Source: Dryocola sp051297175 (lineage in GTDB: Bacteria; Pseudomonadota; Gammaproteobacteria; Enterobacterales; Enterobacteriaceae). Taken from it: a stretch of DNA of 64,000 nucleotides. Where the stretch lies: contig NZ_JBINNY010000001.1 in NCBI RefSeq assembly GCF_051297175.1, positions 372,001-436,000 of the forward strand, read 5' to 3'. Both the position numbers and the translations under genes were made by a program. Under the pieces are notes generated by a model that saw only the letters and a list, made by a program, of their open reading frames with translations, did no database searches and was not told the DNA's origin. This document shows positions 9,710-17,969 of this stretch, piece after piece (within the stretch, counting starts at the first letter, position 1; each line of letters begins with the position of its first letter).

Positions 9710-9922
9710 TATAAAACGTAGGGGTTATAAGCACGATAGTACGGGCAGAAACACCGCAAAACCCTGACGAAAAGCAGGACATCGTCAAAAGTGACGTGTC
9801 GAGGCGGCTGCCGTTTGTGACGCTGATTGAAATTTCAGCATGGGCATTTGTCTTTTATGCGGTACTCCATCAACAATCGCTCACACTTACCCTATGGCCC
9901 TGCATCCCCACGGAGAACAACG

Positions 9923-10657
9923 ATGAAACCTGCAATTCTGGTGGTGGATGACGACCCGGCAATCTGCGACGTGCTGCGCGACACTCTCAACGAACATGTC
10001 TTTGACGTGCTGGTCACCCACACCGGCAACCAGGCGCTCACCGCCATCGCCGAGCGGCCCGCCGTCGCGCTGGTGCTGCTGGACATGATGCTGCCGGATA
10101 TCAACGGGCTACAGGTGCTCCAGCAGGTCCAGCGGCTGCGGCCCGAACTCCCGGTGGTGATGCTGACGGGGCTGGGCAGCGAATCTGACGTTGTAGTGGG
10201 GCTGGAAATGGGCGCGGATGATTACATCGCCAAGCCGTTTAACCCGCGGGTCGTGGTCGCGCGGGTGAAGGCCGTGCTGCGGCGTAGCGGCGCGCTGGCC
10301 GTCGACACGCCCGCCGCAAAAACCAGCGGGTTACATTTCAACGGCTGGCGGTTGGATACCGATCGCTGTCAGCTTTTTAACGCCCGGCAGGAACAGGTGG
10401 ACCTCACGCAGGGGGAATACGGCCTGCTGCTGGCGCTGGTGCAAAACGCCCGCAGGGTGCTGTCGCGCGAAAGGCTGCTTGAGCTAACGCACAGTGAATC
10501 GATGGAGGTTTTCGACAGGACGATCGATGTATTAATCATGCGCCTGCGCAGGAAAATAGAAGTGAACCCGCATCAGCCGACGCTAATCCGCACGATACGC
10601 GGCGTGGGGTATGTCTTTGCGGCAGATATTATTCAGGAAGAGCACAACGCGGCGTAA
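9923..10657 (+). CDS. OmpR-family response regulator, probable controller of the sugar operon
   Basis: 244 residues: receiver domain at about 4-120 with the phospho-acceptor Asp54 (VLLDMMLPD), acidic pair DDD near residue 10, Thr in MLTG and Lys in AKPFNPR; then a winged-helix Trans_reg_C domain at about 145-235 ending IRTIRGVGYVF. The ATG at 9923 follows GGAGAACAACG. No kinase gene adjoins it. The nearest kinase, at 20832, is a hybrid lacking a DNA-binding domain, with the sugar operon in between, so the two probably form one system. It shares its upstream region with the fdhF promoter, but expression in common is not implied. Confidence 0.85.
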   Translation: MKPAILVVDDDPAICDVLRDTLNEHVFDVLVTHTGNQALTAIAERPAVALVLLDMMLPDINGLQVLQQVQRLRPELPVVMLTGLGSESDVVVGLEMGADDYIAKPFNPRVVVARVKAVLRRSGALAVDTPAAKTSGLHFNGWRLDTDRCQLFNARQEQVDLTQGEYGLLLALVQNARRVLSRERLLELTHSESMEVFDRTIDVLIMRLRRKIEVNPHQPTLIRTIRGVGYVFAADIIQEEHNAA

Positions 10658-10676
10658 ATAGAGAAGGTTAAAAAAA

Positions 10677-10699
10677 GGGGGAAACGCAATGTTTCCCCC
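10677..10699 (-). terminator. Rho-independent terminator of the autotransporter gene
   Basis: Perfect stem GGGGGAAAC / GTTTCCCCC with loop GCAAT. On the minus strand the stem is followed by a run of seven T, so it ends the autotransporter transcript; it may also stop the convergent response regulator transcript. Confidence 0.85.
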
Positions 10700-10708
10700 G
10701 AGCACGTT

Positions 10709-13700
10709 TTAGAAGGTGGCTTTCACACCGATGTTGCCGTTGTAACCCTGCTGCGAGCCGTCAAACGTCTTCTGGTAGCGGCCGTCGATATAAACCGAGG
10801 TGCTGCTATTCAGCGAAGCATTGAGGCCAACGCCGGTCTGCCAGTAGTCGTCGCCAAACTCAGCACGTACTTTCTGACCACCAATGGTGACATCCGGCTC
10901 TTTGCCGACCGCCTGAACCACGTTGCCGATGACGTATGGCGTAAATTCTGGCTGCGCCAGGAACAGACGGGCACCTGCGCGAAGTTCGCCTACCGTATCA
11001 GATGAACCGGACACATCGCTGATACCATCGTTGAATTCCGCAAGGTGCATATACTGCAGTCTCGCCTGTAGCTGTGGCTCAATATGCCAGTCCTGATACA
11101 GCTGGAACGGTTTGCCGACTTCCGCAGACGCGGCGGCACCGTAGCCATGCTGCTTGGCAGACACCGTGCTTTGGTAGTCGTTTTCGTACCAGGATGCCTG
11201 GCCTACGATGTCAAGGTAAGCACCGTCATCGCCCATTGCGGTGTAATAGCCGCCAAGGCTGTAGGCAGAGGTATCAATCGAGCCGGTATCGACGGACAGA
11301 TTTTTATTAACCGCGCGGCCTGAATCGGTAACGTCCGTCTGGATGGTACCCAGCGTCAGCATCACGCCCGCACGCTGGTTGTCTTTTTCCCAGACATCGG
11401 TACCAAACTGCACGAACCATGAGTCTGAGTCATAACCGAATCGACCGCTGTCGGCTTCCAGGTGGCTACCGCGCGTCAGTCCCCATGCGCCGTCTTTATG
11501 ATGGATATCACCGCCGGTGCGCTGGTGGTAAGTCCCCAGGGTATCGAAGGCATAGCGTTGAACAAGCCAAGGAGCGGCGATGTAGCCTGTGACTTCCGCA
11601 CGCCATGGCGTTGGATCGCCGTTTGTGCCGGAACCATTATTAGGGTTAGTACCTGAACCATTATCAGGATTGGAACCGGAGCCGTTGTCAGGATTGGTGC
11701 CGGAGCCGTTGTCAGGATCGGTGCCGGAGCCGTTGTCAGGATCGGTGCCGGAGCCATTGTCAGGATCGGTACCGGAGCCGTTGTCAGGATCGGTGCCGGA
11801 GCCATTGTCAGGATCGGTACCGGTATCAGGGTCTGTATCCGGATTTGGATCTGGTGCCAGATAGGTAGAGCGTAAATACCAGTCATTGCTGTCCTGGCTT
11901 CCGCCTTGGGCAATCTGGTACTCGTATGCGCCTGCGGCCACGCGCTCAGACAGGGCAAAGGTGCCTTTCGCGCTGCCGTCGATATTCACCACTTCAATAC
12001 CATCACCGGTGGTGAGCGCGCCGCTGCCGCCCGCGTTATTTATTGCCAGTGTGAAGTTGCCGTCGACATTACCTTTTACATCAATTTTATCGGTAGGGGA
12101 CGAATCGTCGCCCAGATGAGTATTGATATTAAAGCTGCCGGAACCGGTAAGATCGTTATTAATGGTCAGCGTTGAGAAGCCGTTGCTTTGCGAGCGGAAA
12201 TTCACTGAACCGTTGTTGTTTAGCGCATTCACCGCCGAGCTGGTGGTCATATCCCACAGGCTGGTGGTATCAATATTAATGCTGTTGGTTTTGGCTGAAG
12301 AACCTGTCCAGGTCGAATCATCGCTGAGGCTCACATCCACCGTTGAGTTGCCGGCTTCAGTCAAAATATCGCCCGTCAGGGCTGATTTGCCGTCTGCGTT
12401 CAGGCGAACCGTAGAGCCAACGTCGCTGGTCCCGGACTTGTTGTCACGCACGGTAATAAGCTGCCCGTTGCCGCTGCTTACGCTTGAGCCCTCTGTCAGG
12501 TTAACGGTGAGATTGGCACCTGTGGCATTCATCGCCTGATGGTGCGTGGCGGAAAGATGGGTCTTTTGCAGGTTAACGGTGGTTTCGGAATTTTTATTCA
12601 AATCACCCTGTGCAAACAGGCCGACGCTATTAATCCCGTTAGCCTTAACCTGGACGTTGGATAACGTTGTATTGCTGCCGCTGTAAGCCAGCAGCGCATG
12701 GGAGCCGTCACCCTCGGTATCAATGGTCATGTCGCTGGCGTTGATAGTGGAGTCGGCAAAGTTGATTGCCCCATACCCTCGTGCGCCAGTGGTTCTGGCC
12801 GTGCCTGTTTTCAGCGTCAGAGAGCCGCCGCGAGCCGCTACCATGGCTCCAGAATCCGAACCTTCGGTCACGAGCCTAACCGTGTCGGCGTTCAGCGAGC
12901 CTTCGCTGTATAGCGCATGGGCATCTGAACCCGTTGTCGAAACGCTGCTGTTATTGATGGACATACTGCCACGGATATCAGCTCCGTGTGATGTATTGCC
13001 CTCAGTCGAGATCGCAACATTGCTGGCGTCAACTTTGCCAGTGTTTGTCGCCGCATATATAGCCGAGAAGTAATCACCCGTCGTTTTATATTCGCCTCTA
13101 TCCAGCGTAACATGGCTGTAAATATTAGCGTTAATCAGGGTGTCATTGGCGCCGCTTGCCTGTACGTTGCTATCATTTAGCGTAATCGTCGCTTCTTTAG
13201 TGGCATCACCACTGACGTAAACGACGTTTTGCGAATTCACTGAAGACTGATTGAGGGTGAGGCTGTTGATGGTCAGATCGGCTTTGTCAACGTGCAGGCC
13301 ATTTGATCCGTTAGCCAGATTTAGTTCAATGTCGCTGAGAGTAACGGAAGCTTTGTTTGAAACAGAAATGCCTTTAGCACTGGCTCCAGTATTGGTGAGG
13401 GTGAGGCCTGAACCCGTAAACTGCGATCCTTCGCCACGAATATCAATAATTGATTTGCCCACACCTGCGTTGCTGACAGCCGTGCCGTTAACATCAATTT
13501 TGCCACCGTTAACGGCCTCTATAGCAACACTGTTCTGCGTCGTTACCGTACCCCCATTAACGTTAATTCTACCTCCGTTAAGGGCTGAAAGGCCTGCAGC
13601 GTTGATGCCCTGTGCCTTAACTTCGACGTTTGTCAGCGAGGCTAAGCTATCCAGAACTTCACCATCGCTGATAACCGCAGACTTACTGTCTTCAGTGGTT

Positions 13701-13855
13701 TCGACAGAAATGTCGGAAATTGAGACTTCGCCGCCTTTCACTGAAACCTGTCCCTGAGCAAGGGCGGTTTCCGGTACGGTGAAGAGGCTGGTGCAAATGA
13801 GGCTGGCTAAAAGATGTTTACGAAACTTACTGGGTGGAGAAATAATAGTATCCAT
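10709..13855 (-). CDS. Type V autotransporter (pertactin-like passenger, C-terminal beta-barrel)
   Basis: 1048 residues. An N-terminal signal segment (LLASLICTSLFTVPETALAQ) is followed by a passenger of about 600 residues rich in short G/N/S/T-rich beta-helix repeats (for example INVNGGTVTTQNS), then a linker of eight tandem DPDNGSGT-type units, then a ~280-residue autotransporter barrel beginning near TPWRAEVTGYIAAPW and ending in GYNGNIGVKATF with terminal Phe. Such proteins are surface-exposed adhesins or enzymes; no protease or lipase motif is visible, so adhesion or biofilm formation is the most likely role. The passenger has few or no cysteines. It is monocistronic between a response regulator and the sugar operon, and looks like an accessory insertion. 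Confidence 0.9.
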   Translation of the reverse strand: MDTIISPPSKFRKHLLASLICTSLFTVPETALAQGQVSVKGGEVSISDISVETTEDSKSAVISDGEVLDSLASLTNVEVKAQGINAAGLSALNGGRINVNGGTVTTQNSVAIEAVNGGKIDVNGTAVSNAGVGKSIIDIRGEGSQFTGSGLTLTNTGASAKGISVSNKASVTLSDIELNLANGSNGLHVDKADLTINSLTLNQSSVNSQNVVYVSGDATKEATITLNDSNVQASGANDTLINANIYSHVTLDRGEYKTTGDYFSAIYAATNTGKVDASNVAISTEGNTSHGADIRGSMSINNSSVSTTGSDAHALYSEGSLNADTVRLVTEGSDSGAMVAARGGSLTLKTGTARTTGARGYGAINFADSTINASDMTIDTEGDGSHALLAYSGSNTTLSNVQVKANGINSVGLFAQGDLNKNSETTVNLQKTHLSATHHQAMNATGANLTVNLTEGSSVSSGNGQLITVRDNKSGTSDVGSTVRLNADGKSALTGDILTEAGNSTVDVSLSDDSTWTGSSAKTNSINIDTTSLWDMTTSSAVNALNNNGSVNFRSQSNGFSTLTINNDLTGSGSFNINTHLGDDSSPTDKIDVKGNVDGNFTLAINNAGGSGALTTGDGIEVVNIDGSAKGTFALSERVAAGAYEYQIAQGGSQDSNDWYLRSTYLAPDPNPDTDPDTGTDPDNGSGTDPDNGSGTDPDNGSGTDPDNGSGTDPDNGSGTNPDNGSGSNPDNGSGTNPNNGSGTNGDPTPWRAEVTGYIAAPWLVQRYAFDTLGTYHQRTGGDIHHKDGAWGLTRGSHLEADSGRFGYDSDSWFVQFGTDVWEKDNQRAGVMLTLGTIQTDVTDSGRAVNKNLSVDTGSIDTSAYSLGGYYTAMGDDGAYLDIVGQASWYENDYQSTVSAKQHGYGAAASAEVGKPFQLYQDWHIEPQLQARLQYMHLAEFNDGISDVSGSSDTVGELRAGARLFLAQPEFTPYVIGNVVQAVGKEPDVTIGGQKVRAEFGDDYWQTGVGLNASLNSSTSVYIDGRYQKTFDGSQQGYNGNIGVKATF
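11624..11815. repeat. Eight tandem 24-bp units in the autotransporter linker
   Basis: Each unit encodes DPDNGSGT or a near variant (NPDNGSGS, NPNNGSGT). Total 192 bp, in frame. The central five units are almost identical at DNA level, so copy number is likely to vary between strains by slippage or recombination. The repeats form a flexible, acidic spacer between passenger and barrel. Confidence 0.9.
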
Positions 13856-14172
13856 TTTTTAAATTCCATTTTGGCTCACTTCTATAGTCCTTTAATTCGA
13901 GCGCCAAGACGCCGTCATTTATTCGGACTCCTTCAATGATGATATTTTAAAAATATTATTTCTAATAGAGATATCTAAGAATAAGAGATATTAGTTTATA
14001 ACTCATAGGCTGAGGTAATAATATAAAAAATCTTATTGATATAACCAATTTTATATTATTCAATTGCTTAATATAATATTTAGCGGGGCTAATATAATTC
14101 GTTTAAAGGGAGGGGTTAGCGCTTACTTATAATACAGGAATTAAAAAACACGTAATAAGCGACCAGCCGCGC
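13856..14172. other. AT-rich upstream region of the autotransporter
   Basis: Roughly 315 bases, strikingly AT-rich from 13940 to 14110 compared with both neighbours. It should hold the autotransporter promoter (leftward) and the end of the sugar operon. No ORF, REP unit or strong hairpin is visible. The AT-rich composition is what H-NS silenced, horizontally acquired surface genes often show; that is inference. Confidence 0.5.
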
Positions 14173-15192
14173 TTAGGAAACGTCAAGCCTTTTCTCGTTA
14201 ATAAAGATTTTTAATTCTGCCAGCGTTTTTGCGCCGTCAATCGCATTAGCACATAAAAGATTTGCCCGTGCGCAGGCGTGGGCCAGCTTCAGGCTGTCCG
14301 TTAACGTCCATTTTTCATGGCAGCCGTATAATATTCCGGCGCAAAACGCGTCGCCCGCGCCTACGCTGCCAACAATTTCCTCCGCAGATAAACGGAAAGA
14401 GGGCACCCATGCCCCTTCGCCATTGGCTTCCACGCCCCATGCCCCTTCCGGACAGTGGATCACGACGCGCTGCCGCACCCCTGACTCAAGCAGCAGCTTC
14501 GCGGCCTCGGCGATATGCTCAACGTGCGGCGAGCCGTCATTTTTACGGATCGCCAGCCCGCTAAATTCACCGGCCTCCAGCTCGTTAATCACCAGATAGT
14601 CCAGCCAGCGCAGGGCAGGGAGCACCATCGGGCGATAGCGCGGATCGCCCTGCCGCGACACCAAATCCAGCGAGGTTTCATAGCCCAGCTGCGACATCTG
14701 GGCCAGCAGCCGCGCGCTGCGCGTGCCGTACTCCGCGTCCTCCATATCCAGGCTATCCAGCAGCAGCAAATAGCCCAGGTGGAAGATTTTAAAAGAGGAT
14801 TCCAGGCCGTCGAAGGCGGGCAGATCGAGCAGGCGGTTTGCGCCTGGCGAATGGAAAAACGTGCGCTGGCCGCTGGGGTCGGTCATCACCTGCGACATCG
14901 ACGTTGGCGCAAAAGTGGTGCGGTGCACGTGTTGGCGGTTCACGTGATACTGGTCGAGCATCGCCATAATGTAATCGCCGTCGTGATCGTCGCCCACCAG
15001 CCCCACCGCCTGCAGCGGCAGGCCGACGTGCATTTTTGCCAGCGTCAGCAGCACGTTCAGCGGCGCGCCGCCCGTCGAACGTTCGCTGTGGACGATTTCT
15101 GCCAGCCACCCGCGCTGCGGCCACTGCACGATCTGATGCACGTGGTCGACCAGCATATTTCCGGCGGCGATAATTCCGCTGCGCTCTGTCAT
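14173..15192 (-). CDS. PfkB-family carbohydrate kinase
   Basis: 339 residues. The PfkB/ribokinase fold is shown by the N-terminal glycine motif STGGAPLNVLLTLAKM (about 39-55) and the C-terminal ATP/anion-hole signature EIVGSVGAGDAFCAGILYG with the catalytic Asp. It should phosphorylate a sugar using ATP. It is the last gene of the operon and follows the aldolase gene by nine bases. Substrate is not readable from sequence; because the operon supplies one kinase and one aldolase after an isomerase, a ketose 1-kinase role is the simplest model. Fructokinase or tagatose-6-phosphate-kinase-like activity are alternatives. Confidence 0.85.
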   Translation of the reverse strand: MTERSGIIAAGNMLVDHVHQIVQWPQRGWLAEIVHSERSTGGAPLNVLLTLAKMHVGLPLQAVGLVGDDHDGDYIMAMLDQYHVNRQHVHRTTFAPTSMSQVMTDPSGQRTFFHSPGANRLLDLPAFDGLESSFKIFHLGYLLLLDSLDMEDAEYGTRSARLLAQMSQLGYETSLDLVSRQGDPRYRPMVLPALRWLDYLVINELEAGEFSGLAIRKNDGSPHVEHIAEAAKLLLESGVRQRVVIHCPEGAWGVEANGEGAWVPSFRLSAEEIVGSVGAGDAFCAGILYGCHEKWTLTDSLKLAHACARANLLCANAIDGAKTLAELKIFINEKRLDVS

Positions 15193-15201
15193 AGCAACTC
15201 C

Positions 15202-16062
15202 TTAAGCCTTACCCGAACTGCCAAAAATCTGCATCTGCCGCGCGACGACGTCCGTAATCGCCTCTTCAATGCCCAGCAGCAGCTCGGCGAACTCGTCATA
15301 AATCGCGTGACGCTGGTTCATCCGCTGCTCCACCGCGCCAAGCGCGGCCTGGGACATGCCGGTGTAAAAATTAATTTTATGGATGCCTTGCGCAATCGCC
15401 CTGCGGAAATCCTCGTCGCTGATGCCCGATCCGCCGTGCAGCACCAGCGGTAAGCCCGTTTGCTGGCGAATGGCGGCGAGGCGGTCGAAATCGAGCTTCG
15501 GCTCGCCTTTGTATTTGCCGTGCGCGTTGCCGATAGCGACGGCCAGCGTGTCGATGCCGGTGCGGTCGACGAAATCTCGCGCAACGCGTGGGTCGGTAAA
15601 CTTATTGCTGTCGGCTTCACCATACAGCGCGCCGCCCTCGTCGCCGCCCACCGCGCCCAGTTCGGCCTCAACGGAAACGCCAACCGCGTGGCACATTTTC
15701 ACCACCTCGCGGGTCTGCCGAACGTTCTCCTCATACTCAAGTGTAGAACCATCGAACATCACCGAGCTAAAACCTAGCCGCAGAGCGCGCACCACGGCTT
15801 CAAAATGCAGGCCGTGATCGAGATTGAGCACCACCGGAATGTCGTGGTGCGCCGCTTCGAATTTAACGGCCTCGACCAGTGAATCCAGCGAAATATATTT
15901 AAAATGCACCTCGGCAATATTAATAATAAACGGCGAGTTTTCCTGTTTTGCGGCGGCAAACAGCGCGCGCAAAAAATGGCTGTCGAGCACGTTAAAAGCA
16001 CCCAGCGCATACCCGTTGGCACGAGCGTGGGCCAGCCCGTCGGCAAGCGAAATCAAAGCCAT
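15202..16062 (-). CDS. Class II fructose-bisphosphate-type aldolase
   Basis: 286 residues, the usual class II size. Zinc and catalytic residues are visible: NLDHG (catalytic Asp then His ligand), AEL near the middle, AIGNAHGKYKG and LHGGSGISD with the remaining His ligands and phosphate loop. It cleaves a phosphorylated ketose to dihydroxyacetone phosphate and an aldehyde. The ATG at 16062 is chosen because AGGGGA lies upstream; an earlier in-frame start lacks a site. It lies in the operon between isomerase and kinase, so its natural substrate is probably the product of that kinase and not necessarily fructose 1,6-bisphosphate. Confidence 0.88.
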   Translation of the reverse strand: MALISLADGLAHARANGYALGAFNVLDSHFLRALFAAAKQENSPFIINIAEVHFKYISLDSLVEAVKFEAAHHDIPVVLNLDHGLHFEAVVRALRLGFSSVMFDGSTLEYEENVRQTREVVKMCHAVGVSVEAELGAVGGDEGGALYGEADSNKFTDPRVARDFVDRTGIDTLAVAIGNAHGKYKGEPKLDFDRLAAIRQQTGLPLVLHGGSGISDEDFRRAIAQGIHKINFYTGMSQAALGAVEQRMNQRHAIYDEFAELLLGIEEAITDVVARQMQIFGSSGKA

Positions 16063-16088
16063 ATTACGTCCCCTGGTGTTGGGCAAAA

Positions 16089-16772
16089 TTAAAGGTGATG
16101 GCGATACTCGTTGCACAGCAGCAGCCGCGCCGGTTCGTCCTCGCTGATACTATTAAAACGCTCGAGTGGCTTCAGGAAACGGTTGTCGCGGTCGTCGTCA
16201 TTGACCATCGACACTTCGCCGACCAGCACATCGCCGTAGCCCGGCTCGCCCCAGAAGCTGTGATAAACCCCCGGAACGAGGCAGATACTTTCCCCCGGTG
16301 ACAGGCGCAGCTGGCTGCCCGCCGCGTGGGTCTGGCGGCAGCCGTCAATCACCACCGTCACGTTCGTTTCTTCGGGCTGTTCGAACGGGTCGGCATTCCA
16401 CAGTTCGACGATCAGGTTGCCGCCGCCGCGATTGATAATGTCCTCCCGCTTGCGCCAGTGGAAATGCATCGGCGTAAGCTGGCCCTCGCGGACGTGCATG
16501 ATTTTTTCAGCGTAGCTTTTTGGGTAGGGCGCACCGTCCGGCGAACCGTTGCGCAAAGTGAACAGCGTCAGCCCCTGAGCGGGGAAATCCTGGCCGCCAA
16601 ACGCCGTCACGTCCCAGCCGAGCTTCAGGTCGAAGACTTCCTGCCAAAGCGTTTTATCCAGCTGCTGCCATTTGACTCGCTCATAAGAGGCGAACGGCGG
16701 CAGATGAACGTCGTGCTGCATAAAGAAATGGCGCGTCTGGGTCAGGATCTGGTTCACTTCGGAGCGTTTCAT
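16089..16772 (-). CDS. D-lyxose/D-mannose isomerase family sugar isomerase (DUF1498)
   Basis: 227 residues, the same length as the characterised D-lyxose ketol-isomerase of E. coli O157:H7. Cupin fold with metal-binding residues in TPMHFHWRKREDIINRGGG (His, His, Glu) and VPGVYHSFWGE (His). Enzymes of this family interconvert D-lyxose with D-xylulose and D-mannose with D-fructose. AGGAGG lies seven bases before the ATG. It lies between the binding-protein gene and the aldolase gene, separated from the former by a short palindromic repeat. Exact sugar is inferred from family only. Confidence 0.85.
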   Translation of the reverse strand: MKRSEVNQILTQTRHFFMQHDVHLPPFASYERVKWQQLDKTLWQEVFDLKLGWDVTAFGGQDFPAQGLTLFTLRNGSPDGAPYPKSYAEKIMHVREGQLTPMHFHWRKREDIINRGGGNLIVELWNADPFEQPEETNVTVVIDGCRQTHAAGSQLRLSPGESICLVPGVYHSFWGEPGYGDVLVGEVSMVNDDDRDNRFLKPLERFNSISEDEPARLLLCNEYRHHL

Positions 16773-16790
16773 GGTGCCTCCTCTGGTTTC

Positions 16791-16835
16791 CCCTCACCCT
16801 TACCCTCTCCCCGTGGGAGAGGGCCGGGATGAGGG
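16791..16835. repeat. 45-bp palindromic repeat, short form of the element at 20695
   Basis: Two 21-base arms: CCCTCACCCTTACCCTCTCCC on the left and the near-complement on the right, with a three-base loop. One arm carries TTA and the other CCGG, the same arm asymmetry as in the larger element at 20695-20806. It resembles the GC-rich boxC-type dyads of enterobacteria; the name is uncertain. It sits between the binding-protein gene and the isomerase gene and could weaken downstream expression. Confidence 0.75.
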
Positions 16836-16856
16836 CGTCCAATGCCAATGTGAAAA

Positions 16857-17789
16857 CTATTTCACCGTCCAACCCTTATAGGTGCCGATATTGTTCTTAT
16901 CGATCATCGTCACCGGGATCAGCACCGGCTCTTTCGGCGCGGGCTTGCCCTGCAGAATGTCATAGCCGATTTCCACCGCCTTCGCCGCCATCACCTGCGG
17001 GTCCTGGGCAGGTGTTGCCACGAACAGCGTATTGCCGCCGCGCTTCAGGGCTTCTTCTGCATCCGGGCTGCCGTCCACGCCGACGATAAAGAACTCGTTG
17101 CGCTGGGCCTGCTTAGCCGCCAGATCGGCACCGATCGCCGTCGGATCGTTGATGGCAAACACGCCGTCGATCTTCGGATTGGCCGCCAGCAGCGACGTCA
17201 TCACTTCAAGGCCACCTTCGCGGCTGCCTTTGGCGTTCTGGTTAGAGGAAAGGATCTTGATCTCAGGGTGCTTTTTAAACTCGGTCAGGCAACCTTCCAC
17301 GCGGTTCTGCACGGCGGAAACCGGCGGCCCGTTGATGATCACCACGTTGCCTTTCTCTTTTAGACGATCCGAAATGTACTTACAGGCCATCTCGCCCGCC
17401 TGGGTGTTGTTCGAGGTGATCGTCGCGTCCGCGCCCTCCGCCGCCACGTCAACCGCCACCACCACGATCCCGGCTTCTTTCGCGCGCTTCACCGCCGGAC
17501 CGATCCCTTTCGAATCCGCGGCGTTCAGAATGATCATGTCCACCTTGGCGGCAATAAAGTTATCGATCTGCGACACCTGCTGGCCCAGATCGTAGCCGCT
17601 GGACACCAGCGTTACCTTCACGTTGTCACCCGCCAGCTTGCGGGCCTCAAGCTCGGCGCCCTTGGTAATCTGCACGAAGAACGGGTTGGCAAGATCGCCC
17701 ACCGTCACCCCGATGGATTTCAGTTCTTTAGCCTGAACAAACGGCGCGCTGGCTATCAGGAGTGCAGCGGCTATCAGCTTTAAACGCAT
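16857..17789 (-). CDS. Periplasmic sugar-binding protein (RbsB-like) of an ABC importer
   Basis: 310 residues with a cleavable signal peptide (MRLKLIAAALLIASAPFVQA) and a type I periplasmic-binding fold: IGVTVGDLANPFFVQITKGAE at the start, NAADSKGI, and the C-terminal VDGSPDAEEAL block typical of ribose/allose/xylose-type binding proteins. The ATG at 17789 follows AGAGGA; an earlier start eight codons upstream would spoil the signal peptide. Delivers sugar to the permease and ATPase encoded just upstream in the transcript. It may also be the ligand-loaded signal for the hybrid kinase at 20832, by analogy with ChvE-VirA; that is inference. Confidence 0.9.
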   Translation of the reverse strand: MRLKLIAAALLIASAPFVQAKELKSIGVTVGDLANPFFVQITKGAELEARKLAGDNVKVTLVSSGYDLGQQVSQIDNFIAAKVDMIILNAADSKGIGPAVKRAKEAGIVVVAVDVAAEGADATITSNNTQAGEMACKYISDRLKEKGNVVIINGPPVSAVQNRVEGCLTEFKKHPEIKILSSNQNAKGSREGGLEVMTSLLAANPKIDGVFAINDPTAIGADLAAKQAQRNEFFIVGVDGSPDAEEALKRGGNTLFVATPAQDPQVMAAKAVEIGYDILQGKPAPKEPVLIPVTMIDKNNIGTYKGWTVK

Positions 17790-17831
17790 GTTGTTTTCCT
17801 CTTTGGCTATCATCTTGAACGTTGAATTTAT

Positions 17832-17953
17832 GTCGGATAGCGCTATCGCTCATCCGAGCTACGAAAACCCAACCCGTAGGGTGGATGGCGTTATCGCTAA
17901 TCCGACCTATGAAACCTCAACCCGTAGGGTGGATAAGCGTTAGCGCCATCCAC
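17832..17953. repeat. Cluster of three REP units between permease and binding-protein genes
   Basis: Units at about 17832-17862, 17877-17910 and 17923-17953. The middle one is a hybrid: it begins with the GTAGGGTGGAT arm and ends in the TCCGACCTA arm, as if two subtypes had recombined. Located in the only long gap inside the ABC operon, just before the highly expressed binding-protein gene, a position where REP hairpins often give differential expression. Confidence 0.8.
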
Positions 17954-17969
17954 CGTTTACGGCTGTGTG

